Shown one piece after another: positions 1-8,782 of a stretch of DNA of 64,000 nt. Origin of the DNA: Symsagittifera roscoffensis. Taxonomy: Eukaryota > Xenacoelomorpha > Acoela > Convolutidae. The stretch covers positions 11,942,368 through 12,006,367 of the forward strand of contig NC_087063.1 in assembly GCF_963678635.1 (NCBI RefSeq), in the 5' to 3' direction. A model generated the notes under the pieces. It had not been told where the DNA came from, did no database searches, and saw nothing but the letters and a program-made list of their open reading frames with translations. A program made the position numbers and the translations under genes. Position 1 is the first letter of the stretch. Each line of letters starts with the position of its first letter.

Positions 1-261
1 TAACTAAAATCAAAATGCAAATTTATAAATGCAACAAATTCTTTAATAATTAAAACTCAACTAAATGTTTCAGTTTTCAATTACAACTTGGTTGCTTAGT
101 TTTTCACTTGAGTTTTCCCACACACATAAAAAAATTCTGAGTTTTAACTCCTTCTCTTTTGTCCCCTCTTTGTTTTTTCTTTTTTAGTCGTTTAGAAGTT
201 CTAAAACTTCCAAATTCTTCTAATTTTGTTTCTCTTTACATTTTGTCTCTACGGCCATTCG
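1..261. other. AT-rich tail, no gene seen
   Basis: I see no coding potential here. The stretch lies downstream of the last short ORF of the giant minus-strand element and is probably part of its 3' untranslated region. No LTR terminus resembling the one at 20,891 is visible. Confidence 0.4.
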
Positions 262-669
262 TCAATGTTCCGTCTCCTCCTCCTGTGACATTGACTCTGC
301 ATTTTCAGTTTCTGTGTCTTGCAACACATCGTTAGCTATTCTGACGCTTTTGGAAGCAGTCCTCCAACACTTCTGCTCTTCTACCCTCTGTTTATAACAA
401 TGTAGGTGATCCACGTTAGATTCTCTGTTCCTGCAGAAGCTGTTGTGGGGACTCAACGTCACGTTTCTCTCCAAATCTTCCTTCAACATCTCATCTTTTT
501 CCTTTCCACTACGTTCACTTGTCCTGGAAATTTTCTTCACCGCAGTGGTCACAGCATTTCGATGAGTCACAAAAGCTCGCTGAAAGCTCCTGCCCCAATG
601 TACAGCTGATACCCACTGTACACTCTGCCGTGCTTCGACATATGCTTTTTTGCATACTCGTACAACCAT
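262..669 (-). CDS. short ORF of 135 codons at the 3' end of the giant element, unrecognised
   Basis: This open frame lies downstream of the 960-codon ORF and its hydrophobic extension, in a different frame from both. The product would be basic in its first half and Glu-rich at its C-terminus. I recognise no domain. It could be the last real gene of the accessory module, a displaced continuation of the upstream ORF after an indel, or chance. There is no second copy in the window for comparison, because the older related copy diverges before this point. Confidence 0.25.
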   Translation of the reverse strand: MVVRVCKKAYVEARQSVQWVSAVHWGRSFQRAFVTHRNAVTTAVKKISRTSERSGKEKDEMLKEDLERNVTLSPHNSFCRNRESNVDHLHCYKQRVEEQKCWRTASKSVRIANDVLQDTETENAESMSQEEETEH

Positions 670-713
670 ACAGTCATGTTGGCGCTAAACCATGACATCA
701 GTCGTCTTCTTGC

Positions 714-959
714 TCATATCTTTTTTACTTCCATAGGAATGTTCACAATCTTGCACGTTGTCTCAAAAAGATCTAAATCTTTTAGATAATCCAACTTCTG
801 CAATTGTTCTCGCGTTGGCGCCTCCTGTCTTTTGTTCTCTCTCACATGAGCCTCCAGCCACCTTATCGCCATCATAACTCCCACTATCACTATTGTTATG
901 GGCCGTGATGAGTCTGGTAAACCCATGGAGAGCAGCTCTCCAGAGACCCAGATCAACAC
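714..959 (-). CDS. in-frame extension after the 960-codon ORF, with hydrophobic segment
   Basis: This frame is the same as that of the 960-codon ORF (981-3863) and is separated from it only by one TGA at 981-983. About seven further codons lie between the TGA and the first residue listed here. The stretch has a run rich in Ile, Val and Met (core ITIVIVGVMMAI) flanked by Arg and followed by a charged tail. That could be one transmembrane helix or a buried core helix. Two readings fit: the TGA is a point mutation and these codons are the true C-terminus, or this is a separate small protein. The sequence does not decide. No known family is recognised. Confidence 0.4.
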   Translation of the reverse strand: MLIWVSGELLSMGLPDSSRPITIVIVGVMMAIRWLEAHVRENKRQEAPTREQLQKLDYLKDLDLFETTCKIVNIPMEVKKI

Positions 960-980
960 CAGATTACTACGCCCGGGATA

Positions 981-3863
981 TCACCATGTTTGCAGCAAGC
1001 AGTGGCAGGGAAACTCATCATGTGTCAACATGATGCTGCTCCAATTACGCTTTCCCGAAGCTTCCAGTAATGGTTCCACTTCCATCATCACTTGGTGGAC
1101 TTCAGCATTCTCGTCTACTGTATTGTAATCTGTAACGGTTGGTCCTCTCTGTTTCTGTCTCTCAAAGTCACTGAAGTTCACACTCACGTATCCCATGAAC
1201 TTCCTTCCCAGTATTGATTCCGACTCCTCCTTTGTTCTGTCCGGAACTGCTGAGAACATTTTACACAGTAACTCGTAAGATTTTCTTCTCGTTAGTCTCA
1301 CACACTTTGGCACTGAGAAGGCTTGATCCACGATCGTTCTCGTACTCTTTACATCCACAGCTACAAAATGCACCGGGTATCTGCTCTTGCACATTGGAGG
1401 TAATGTCGATCTCAACAAATATCGTGCTCCTGATGTTCTACGATAAGTTTCACTGTGTCGGATGTTCATTTCCGCCTCGATCGCTTCCCTCCGTTTTCCT
1501 ATGTGCTTTTGCTCAGTTTGCAAAACTCCTGGGAACACTACTACACTGATGGCTGTGACCATCTCATGTTTCTGTTCTAGATTCAATAGTGACTCTAAAG
1601 AACCAAACATGCTGTAGAATCCTAGTGCAGTCACTAGATTCACCTCGGTTCCTCCATGGCAATCTGCGATCAGTTCCGTTTCCGTCCTTGCTTTCATCAT
1701 AACGTTCCCAAACAATATCGTCAACTGCTTGTGTTGTCTCTCTAGGGTTTTCACGCAATCCAGACTTCCACAAACGTGACCTTCCAGTCCACAGACTTCT
1801 GCCATACAGCTACCAGGTTTTACCCAGTCGTCTGGTCCCCAGCCAGGCAACTCCACTTTGTCTTCCCCGTTGCTCCTAGAGGCTGTTGTCATCACATTAT
1901 AAATGATGTTCAGGTCACGCAGGTTACAGTCTGCGTTTAGCTCCCTCTGCACGTCCTGTGTCGCTCGTAGTAGCGAGTCAGCATTGGGACTAGGACACCA
2001 TGATGGTCTAATCAGCTCCCACACTACCATCAAGCTCGTTCTCAGTAATTCATCTGAGAATCCCAATCCAAACTCCACTCGTTTGTCGGATTTTGGCACG
2101 GAAGTTGCAGTCACCTTTTCTTCCAAGACTAGTCCCACCTTGGTCTGCAGATTAGTAGCGATCTTAATCGTTATAATTCTCGTCTTCCAGAACCTCAGCA
2201 ACACTGCATCATATTCCCCGCGAGTTAATCCCATCATGCACCAGGCGAACCTCAGCTGTAATTCGGTTCTCACGTAAGGTACTGCCATGAGAGCGTGTAT
2301 TTTCGGCGTAGTCCTCATTTCCTCTTTAAAGTACCTCAACACCACTGCTTTCCATGGAAGGCTCACTAATTGCTCAATCGTTTCCGCCTGCATCTCAGAT
2401 GACGCTAGAGTCCCGTACGCCTTCTGTTTGAGGGTGGTGCCTTGTAACATCGTCTCCAGATAACCTTCCATGGCACTCTTGTCTTCCAGAGCCATCACAT
2501 ATCCTCTAGCCGAGTTTCGGTATTCCAACATCTCCATGTATCCACCGGCGGGTTCATCTATTGACACAGTCTCCGACACTGTCAGTCGATTATGCTCCAC
2601 TGGTACTAGTTGTCCTGTGACACTTCCCTTTCCGTGGTTCATGGGAGACGGTTTAAAGTCTTTCATGGTACTTTCTCCACATTGGCTGAGTATCTCCATT
2701 TCCAAGGTTGCTCCAGTCAGAGTGCGGTCACTCTTTTTGAATTTGTAACCTGTTGACTTTATCCCTGCCATGAGAATGGGTGGCACCATTGCTACATCAG
2801 TTAACATTCTGTCCGTGCCAGGCAATTGATAATCACCTTGTCCCAAATCCATGAACTCTTCGACTCTTTTTCTTTTCGCTGAATTGACAGCTCTTATCGA
2901 TATCCCCGAATCCACCTTCGTCTTTCCTGCCCTCCTCGGTATCACTTTGCTGCTTAATTTCATCTTCATCTCATTGATCTTATCAATCACCAGTTTCGAT
3001 CGCATCGTTCCTTTCCTGGTCCTTGACAGATACACCACCTCTCCTTTATCCTCCTGCGGCGTCATCTTGATGGGAGAGTTCACCTCACTTTCGTCAGTGG
3101 CTGAGTCAATCAACAACTCACTCAATCTCCCTTCACACTCATCAAGCTTGTCGAGGACTTCCCGCATCAATGGTCGGTTGAGACCCACTTTCAGAGTGGA
3201 CTGGGTCCCATAGCTCTGAACTACCGTCCAGACCTCTTCCATGAACGCCACTCTGTCCAATTTACATCCCGTCCTACTCTCATGGTCTCGGTGATGCACT
3301 TCCCACTCTTCTTCGGGCAACTTTCCCAAGAAAGGTACTCTGGCAGCGCCTTCAATTCTTCTTCTCCTCGGTGATTCCATGAGGAGTCTTTGTTCATTAC
3401 CTTTTGAATTGCCCGGAGAGCTGCTCTCCGGCAATTTCCGTTTCATAAAGGCCGACGGAGGTTCCAGTGTCGAAGTGCCTTCGTCTGCTGGCCCAGCCGC
3501 TTCCAACGTATCCGCATTTTTCTCAAAGTCACTAAGGAAATTGAAATCCAGGCTGGATATTGCTCCTGTCGATGCCCTGTCGTCTTCCCTATCTGCTTGA
3601 TCGTTAACTTGTTGCATGGGTTCCTCCGTTCGACGGCTTCCTCCCTGCCCATCACCTCCTTCTGATGTATCCTTTTTCGAGCTTGAAGGTCCTTGCTTTT
3701 CTGTCTCGGCCCATTCCGGAAATTTTGGTATGATCAGTATGCCGGCCGATTTATCTTCCTCCTCTCTATGGACAACTTTGATTTCCTCACAGCCGAAGGG
3801 TGCCAGGAAGGTTCTCGTCTGCAACGTTCCTCCCACTGTTAACCCCTGCTTCACACTGTTCAA
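981..3863 (-). CDS. 960-codon accessory ORF, unrecognised, with Cys/His cluster
   Basis: This is the longest open frame of the window and the last large ORF of the giant element. Residues 1-200 are polar and low complexity, with basic clusters (KRK near 141, RRRR near 166) that could act in nuclear localisation. The rest looks globular and helical. A cluster of the form C-x4-C-x4-H-x-C-x4-C occurs near residue 690 and is kept in the older copy at 21,872-23,078, so it may bind a metal. I recognise no family. The apparent start is not secure: an open reading in another frame upstream (about 3,870-3,965) looks protein-like, suggesting the ORF once began further upstream and was cut by an indel. 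Relative to the older copy it lacks about 485 bp without losing the frame. Function unknown. Confidence 0.6.
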   Translation of the reverse strand: MNSVKQGLTVGGTLQTRTFLAPFGCEEIKVVHREEEDKSAGILIIPKFPEWAETEKQGPSSSKKDTSEGGDGQGGSRRTEEPMQQVNDQADREDDRASTGAISSLDFNFLSDFEKNADTLEAAGPADEGTSTLEPPSAFMKRKLPESSSPGNSKGNEQRLLMESPRRRRIEGAARVPFLGKLPEEEWEVHHRDHESRTGCKLDRVAFMEEVWTVVQSYGTQSTLKVGLNRPLMREVLDKLDECEGRLSELLIDSATDESEVNSPIKMTPQEDKGEVVYLSRTRKGTMRSKLVIDKINEMKMKLSSKVIPRRAGKTKVDSGISIRAVNSAKRKRVEEFMDLGQGDYQLPGTDRMLTDVAMVPPILMAGIKSTGYKFKKSDRTLTGATLEMEILSQCGESTMKDFKPSPMNHGKGSVTGQLVPVEHNRLTVSETVSIDEPAGGYMEMLEYRNSARGYVMALEDKSAMEGYLETMLQGTTLKQKAYGTLASSEMQAETIEQLVSLPWKAVVLRYFKEEMRTTPKIHALMAVPYVRTELQLRFAWCMMGLTRGEYDAVLLRFWKTRIITIKIATNLQTKVGLVLEEKVTATSVPKSDKRVEFGLGFSDELLRTSLMVVWELIRPSWCPSPNADSLLRATQDVQRELNADCNLRDLNIIYNVMTTASRSNGEDKVELPGWGPDDWVKPGSCMAEVCGLEGHVCGSLDCVKTLERQHKQLTILFGNVMMKARTETELIADCHGGTEVNLVTALGFYSMFGSLESLLNLEQKHEMVTAISVVVFPGVLQTEQKHIGKRREAIEAEMNIRHSETYRRTSGARYLLRSTLPPMCKSRYPVHFVAVDVKSTRTIVDQAFSVPKCVRLTRRKSYELLCKMFSAVPDRTKEESESILGRKFMGYVSVNFSDFERQKQRGPTVTDYNTVDENAEVHQVMMEVEPLLEASGKRNWSSIMLTHDEFPCHCLLQTW

Positions 3864-3962
3864 AATCAGGTAATTCGGCTCTGCCTCTCATTCTCATGGG
3901 CGTTAGGTTTAATTCCGCCAACTCCGCGTCAAACGCTCCAGGCTTCGGAGTCGCAGCGTTGC

Positions 3963-4145
3963 TTATTCGACTTCTCGACTATTCGCTTGATCCGTGTAGG
4001 CAAATCGCGTGTACTGTAACACGGCGGCATTCCTCCCCACAAAGTATGGATCCATCGTTTCCACGAATTTCCCTATCCTCCTTTTATCGGTTTCAAACGC
4101 TCTTAGTCTAGGAGTTTGTACTACGGAGACTGCTCCGAGCAACAT
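3963..4145 (-). pseudogene. continuation of the 522-codon ORF beyond a TGA
   Basis: This 60-codon stretch is in the same frame as the ORF at 4200-5768 and is separated from it only by the TGA at 4200-4202 plus about 17 further open codons. The translation looks like ordinary globular protein. After its own stop an open, protein-like reading continues towards 3,870 in another frame. The simplest reading is that the 522- and 960-codon ORFs were once closer together, or joined, and that this junction has decayed. No domain is recognised. Confidence 0.4.
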
Positions 4146-4199
4146 CCTTCTTATCAGAGGGAGTTCAGGGATTTCCTCTGGCAGCTTTTCGTAATCACC

Positions 4200-5768
4200 T
4201 CAATCTTTCGTCTCTTCTCTCACCTTGTGATATGCTGCAGTGAGACGAGGAACTCTGGCCATTTCACCTTTTGTCTTATCATAGGGTCTTAGATTCCAGA
4301 GCTTCGGAAACACCTCGATGTGCCCTCTCTCTACTTTTCCCATGCGATCACGGAAGTGATCGTCAAAATTGATGACTGTCATTTCTGGCTCTGATATTTT
4401 TGCAAATAACAGATCTTCGCTCATGAGCTCCCGCAACACGTGCTGCTCACACCAGTTCAGCGCACTACCATCCACTGCTGATATGAGGTTCAGGTGCAGC
4501 ACCGACCTCATGTATGCTTCCACCTTGACATCAGGGAACGCAAACGTGACTGCTGGTCCATAAATCACTGTCACAAACTCTGTGGCTCCCCTGATCAACG
4601 CTAAGGGATCGGTCCTCATAGCCAAGCTTAGATCAGTTAGTAGGGGCATGCCCCCAACATGTCGTCTCACGTCTTCCTCCCTCTCGATCGTCTCATCTTC
4701 TCCTGTTCCAAAGCAATTCTGATGCAGAAGGTACTGGATAAGAGTATGTCTCAGATCTCTTATCTTGTTCCACGAACATGTGGCTTTCTTCTCATCAAAT
4801 TTCTTCACATTCTCTACCATCTGTTCTGGGTAACGTGTCAGTTTCATTAGTCCTCCCAAGTTTCCATGGGTAATCGAAATCAGTGTTAGAAGCCCATCTA
4901 ACCGCAAGTTCTGGATTCCTTCGGTGAGCAGTATCACCGGTCCCTTCATGAAGCTCTCTGCTCCAAACGTCACGAACAAGGCTAGTAGTTCCACAATCGA
5001 CACTTCCACTACTGCTTGGAGGAATTCCTTTATCAAATAACGAGAGAGTTTCGGGTAGACTTCTGCCGAGAAGGACGCGGTCCATCCGGCTCCCAGCCCT
5101 TCCAGCATGCTATCAGTCCGTTCGAAGCCTTCTTCTCCCTTCACCTTCTCAGTCCAGAAAGTTTGCAGGGTAACTTGGCACACTATGTTTACGAATTCGG
5201 CTGTCTTTTCTTCAGCATTCTCCGCCAGGTTCTCCTCCATTAACAAGTAGGCATGGATCTTCTCGATCATTACCGGGCCTTGCTCAAAAGCATCCGCACC
5301 CAATGCCGCTACTCGAGGAGTTAGATATAGCCACTGATTAGCCTCTGGTTTGGTTCTCAAAACCATTGCCTCCAAGTGAGCTCTAGTCTCCTGGGAATTT
5401 TTCCTTCTTTCTCTTTCTCCTGTTGCTTCCATCCCTCGGAACCATAAGTCGTTCGACATCGCTACGATCACTCGATGATCGTCGCCTATTCCCGGTTTCA
5501 GTTTGAGCTGTCGACTGAAGTTTGACAGTTCCAACCCCATCACCTCGTCCAGCACCAGCATGTATAGCAGATGGTCCTTGAATCCTCTCAATGCGTTTGA
5601 GATATCCGACCACACCGCAGGTAGCTCATCCCTGAGTGGTCTCAGGTTCTCCATCTCTATCATGCGATTTGGTGCCGATATGATTACATCATATTTCCCT
5701 TCGGAAAGCAAGACCACGATCGCAAACACGAATTTCAGTCCATCCGGGACATAATGACGTCCGGCCAA
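4200..5768 (-). CDS. 522-codon accessory ORF, unrecognised, mainly helical
   Basis: This large ORF lies between the SGNH-domain ORF and the 960-codon ORF. Its 5' end overlaps the 907-codon ORF by 34 nt in the -1 frame. The -1 frame is open further upstream to about 5,875 and reads plausibly there, so the overlap may be a programmed shift or an indel that split one long ORF. The first codon shown is TTG, so the true start is unknown. The product looks mostly alpha-helical. A hydrophobic stretch in the middle (around VSIVELLALFVTFG) may be membrane-associated or a buried core. I recognise no family and propose no function. Confidence 0.55.
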   Translation of the reverse strand: MAGRHYVPDGLKFVFAIVVLLSEGKYDVIISAPNRMIEMENLRPLRDELPAVWSDISNALRGFKDHLLYMLVLDEVMGLELSNFSRQLKLKPGIGDDHRVIVAMSNDLWFRGMEATGERERRKNSQETRAHLEAMVLRTKPEANQWLYLTPRVAALGADAFEQGPVMIEKIHAYLLMEENLAENAEEKTAEFVNIVCQVTLQTFWTEKVKGEEGFERTDSMLEGLGAGWTASFSAEVYPKLSRYLIKEFLQAVVEVSIVELLALFVTFGAESFMKGPVILLTEGIQNLRLDGLLTLISITHGNLGGLMKLTRYPEQMVENVKKFDEKKATCSWNKIRDLRHTLIQYLLHQNCFGTGEDETIEREEDVRRHVGGMPLLTDLSLAMRTDPLALIRGATEFVTVIYGPAVTFAFPDVKVEAYMRSVLHLNLISAVDGSALNWCEQHVLRELMSEDLLFAKISEPEMTVINFDDHFRDRMGKVERGHIEVFPKLWNLRPYDKTKGEMARVPRLTAAYHKVREETKD

Positions 5769-8458
5769 AACAAGGACTTGGAAGTGTGCACGAATTCTGA
5801 ATTCGTTACTATCATAATCTTGGCCTTCCTCATTTCTGCTTTGTCGTACGCGGCGAAGATTGTCTCATCTTTCTTTATCGCTTTCAATTCGCCGTATCTT
5901 TGGGCATCACCTTCCTGATTCACTTGCTTCGGGTATGCTCTTTCTTTCACATGACCTGGAGGTGTCTTCAGCTGCCTGAACATCTTCACATGTTGCCCAA
6001 TCGGCGCCCTCGTTATCAGAAATTTTCCAGGTCTCTCTTCTCGATTCCCCTCATTGTCATTCAGTTTTACATCTTGTAACGGTTGGGCGTTCACTGGTCC
6101 CATTGTGTTATTAGAGGGCAGTCCCTCTATGTCAGCGAACCTCGAGGCAGTTGTAGAGCTGAAGTTTATGCCAGCCGCTATCAACCAGTCCACTCCTGTT
6201 ATCGAGTACAATCCGCTGATCGATAATCTTGCTCCGTTCAGCATCCTCATGGTATCCGCTGCAAAGCTCGCCGTCTGAAGGTTCAGTTTCATCAGGTCAT
6301 CCTTGTATATGTGCCATGGAGAAGGTATTGGCCCCGACCACATTGGAGAGCTCCTGTTAGGGCGTCTTTCGTCTCGACTGGTCCTTGTCGTCTCCGACCT
6401 CGTGTCCGATCTAGAGGTGCTGGCTGTCTCCTCCATTGGGTTATCAGGCCCCAGTCTTCTCCTAGGATTAATGGTCCTCCTCATTGGCGCTTCTCCCAAC
6501 CGATCTTGAACGTCTGTTCTTTGACCTGGTTCGCTAGAGCTCTGCTGTCTATAGTTCGTCACGGCCGGGACTATCCCCAAGCGTGTTTCTAGGCTAGGAG
6601 GCACAAAGGTGGTAATCACATGTTCGTTCAATGCTCCCTCCTCCTTTAGCACTGCTGTGTCAAAGAGTTTTACTTCCAACTCATCCAATCGCTCTTGGAA
6701 GACTCTGTTCAACCAAGCCTGTCCTTCTATTATATCGAAGTGGATGCCGTCCGTAGTCAGCCTGGCCTGATCCATAGCTCTCAACTCATGTTCGATGTCC
6801 ATGAGGATCATCCTTCCGGCATTCCGACTTGCGAGATTCCTTAGGATGTTATTGCACCTGACTGCTCCTTCGTTGTGCCTTCTCCCTGTCGCAGTCAAAC
6901 TCCTCGCATTCATTGGCACAGTGCAAACGGTCACTACCGCGCAATTGAACTTCTGCCAGAGAGTAGTAAACAAGCACACCATCATTGATTCCCATAGTGC
7001 TTCCTCCTCATCCGAGCTTCTCGAGGTGTTATTTGTCCCCACTAGGATCCTTACATTAGGGATTCTCCCTGGGTTCATCAACTCCACCATCCGATATAAC
7101 TGGGCTATGGTCGCGCCTCCGAAGGCCATCACCGTGGTGACCCAAGAGGTTCTCAAGTTCGAGAGTACTCTGACTAAGCTATCCGCCAGTATCAAATGTG
7201 ATGTCCCCAGCCGTGGTTGCTGCAGGTTCACTGCCGGGTTCCAGGTCGCTCGATTGAAGCAAGCTCTCGAATCCGCCTCTGGAACTCCTGTGAAGTTATA
7301 CTTCATCTGATTGTTCTTCTGTACATCTATTACACGTGACACTTTCTTCGCCGGCATCTTTCGTATCCTCCTCTCTGGGACCTTAGAGCTCCCCATTGGG
7401 GGCGTTGTGTCGCTAACTCCCTGTCTGGTCATCACACTTTGGGAGAGTCGTACTCTGCCCATATCGTCGATCGTTCCATAGGGTGCAGTCACCCCGGAAC
7501 CTGGCGCATTCTTGTTGGCGACTAGTCGTCCAGCTGTCTCTATCAGTTTCCTCAACGTTTGTTCCACGACTGGGTCACCCAAGGTGTCACTCGGGTCCGG
7601 GATCGTCACTCGACCTGTAGTTGTCGGGGGTCTCGTTTCCGTTGTCTGACTCATCTCTCGAGGCGTCAAGAGCTCCATCTGGGACTGTCCACGAGGAATA
7701 CCCCTTGAAGGTATCACTTTTTCCATGACTGTAGTCAATGCCACCCGTTCCGATCGCTCATTGTAGTCCCGCCTCAAGCGCTCAAATTCTTCACCCTGCT
7801 TCTTGTTGCAGTCTTCAAACAATTTCTTCCACATGTCTCTGTCGTCCTCCCTAATGAGCATGGTCTTAGTCACTTCATCCAGCTCCTTCCTGATCCTTTC
7901 CAGCTCATCCTTCATCCCATCTAGATCTTGCATGGTTTGGTTCGTTTGAACCCCTTGTTCTAATCTCGCCCTCTTTGGTGGCACAGCTACTCTCAGTGGT
8001 GAACTAGACGAGGCAGCCTCGCTGTTCATCTCTTGATGCATTCTCCTCAGCCCAGGCTTGGGCTTGGAGGGCAAAGGCATTTCACCTGGTTGATAAGTCC
8101 TAGAACTTCCCAATCCAGGCTCATTCGCCAAGTCACTCCCTGAGGGAGCCCCGTTTCTCCACCTCATCACTCTCATGTTCGGGCGGTCTAGTACTCCCCT
8201 TTCTCTGTATGCTGCCATCAATAGAACTTCCGTGGGGCAGTCCCCACGGTTGTCATGCCCCAAGATGTTTATCAGGGCGGTCAGCAACATGACTACCTCT
8301 GGGTCCTCCAGAGCGAAGTCTCGATCCATTAGCCGACGATAGATTGCACCTACCATTGGTCCTACATATGCGTCTGCCAGGTCCATCAATTCATCCAAGT
8401 TCAAATTATCCATTCTCTTTCCAGATTTTGATTCGATTTGATTCACGGTTTGACTCAA
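5735..8458 (-). CDS. 907-codon accessory ORF with coiled coil and SGNH/GDSL-hydrolase-like domain
   Basis: This is the second ORF after integrase. It starts at an ATG about 325 nt after the macro-domain ORF. Residues 1-100 are helical, 100-175 are Pro/Ser-rich with a basic patch, and about 176-240 form a charged coiled coil. Residues 420-600 match the SGNH/GDSL hydrolase pattern: ADSL (Ser 427) for block I, a Gly pair at 447-448 for block II, GTNN (474-477) for block III, and DGIHFD (Asp 570, His 573) for block V. All four catalytic positions are present, although the first motif reads ADSL rather than GDSL. Esterase-like domains occur in ORF1 of CR1-type LINEs; finding one after integrase in a gypsy element is unusual. 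A linker rich in Arg, Ser and Thr and a less clear C-terminal region follow. Substrate unknown. Confidence 0.75.
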   Translation of the reverse strand: MSQTVNQIESKSGKRMDNLNLDELMDLADAYVGPMVGAIYRRLMDRDFALEDPEVVMLLTALINILGHDNRGDCPTEVLLMAAYRERGVLDRPNMRVMRWRNGAPSGSDLANEPGLGSSRTYQPGEMPLPSKPKPGLRRMHQEMNSEAASSSSPLRVAVPPKRARLEQGVQTNQTMQDLDGMKDELERIRKELDEVTKTMLIREDDRDMWKKLFEDCNKKQGEEFERLRRDYNERSERVALTTVMEKVIPSRGIPRGQSQMELLTPREMSQTTETRPPTTTGRVTIPDPSDTLGDPVVEQTLRKLIETAGRLVANKNAPGSGVTAPYGTIDDMGRVRLSQSVMTRQGVSDTTPPMGSSKVPERRIRKMPAKKVSRVIDVQKNNQMKYNFTGVPEADSRACFNRATWNPAVNLQQPRLGTSHLILADSLVRVLSNLRTSWVTTVMAFGGATIAQLYRMVELMNPGRIPNVRILVGTNNTSRSSDEEEALWESMMVCLFTTLWQKFNCAVVTVCTVPMNARSLTATGRRHNEGAVRCNNILRNLASRNAGRMILMDIEHELRAMDQARLTTDGIHFDIIEGQAWLNRVFQERLDELEVKLFDTAVLKEEGALNEHVITTFVPPSLETRLGIVPAVTNYRQQSSSEPGQRTDVQDRLGEAPMRRTINPRRRLGPDNPMEETASTSRSDTRSETTRTSRDERRPNRSSPMWSGPIPSPWHIYKDDLMKLNLQTASFAADTMRMLNGARLSISGLYSITGVDWLIAAGINFSSTTASRFADIEGLPSNNTMGPVNAQPLQDVKLNDNEGNREERPGKFLITRAPIGQHVKMFRQLKTPPGHVKERAYPKQVNQEGDAQRYGELKAIKKDETIFAAYDKAEMRKAKIMIVTNSEFVHTSKSLFWPDVIMSRMD

Positions 8459-8782
8459 GTGAGCAATTAAATGATCAATCAGGATCTAGAAAAGAGGTCA
8501 TGAATATCACACTTGTCGGTTTCACCTTAACTTTGTTAAAATTTATTTAAAACAGTCAGATAAAAAGATTTTGATCCTAAAGTTTATTAAAATCAATCGG
8601 TCTCTAAAATTTTGGAATTCGATCTAAGATTGGACATTCCAAACTTTGGATCTGTTCCTAAGATTGTTATTCAGTTGTTCGTGGTCACTAACTCCTTCTT
8701 ACCCAGGACCTTAATAACATAACACATAACATAACACACATTACCTAACTTAGTCTGACACCCTCTTGCATGTCACCTTAAC
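8459..8782 (-). other. AT-rich spacer with intron-like signals between macro and SGNH ORFs
   Basis: The spacer has no coding potential. On the minus strand it contains a good 5' splice site (CTGG|GTAAGA, GT at 8702-8701) and, 217 nt from the donor, a good 3' splice site (CCTCTTTTCTAG|A, ending at 8486) just before the ATG of the 907-codon ORF. An acceptor here could serve a spliced mRNA for the downstream ORFs. I see no convincing promoter. Splicing is an inference from sequence only. Confidence 0.35.

Noticed and set aside
6795-7310. Plus-strand open frame of 171 codons over the SGNH domain
   Set aside because: It is antisense to a frame with clear motifs on the minus strand, shows no motif of its own, and is a by-product of codon use on the other strand. 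The same holds for 8,853-9,380 over the macro domain.
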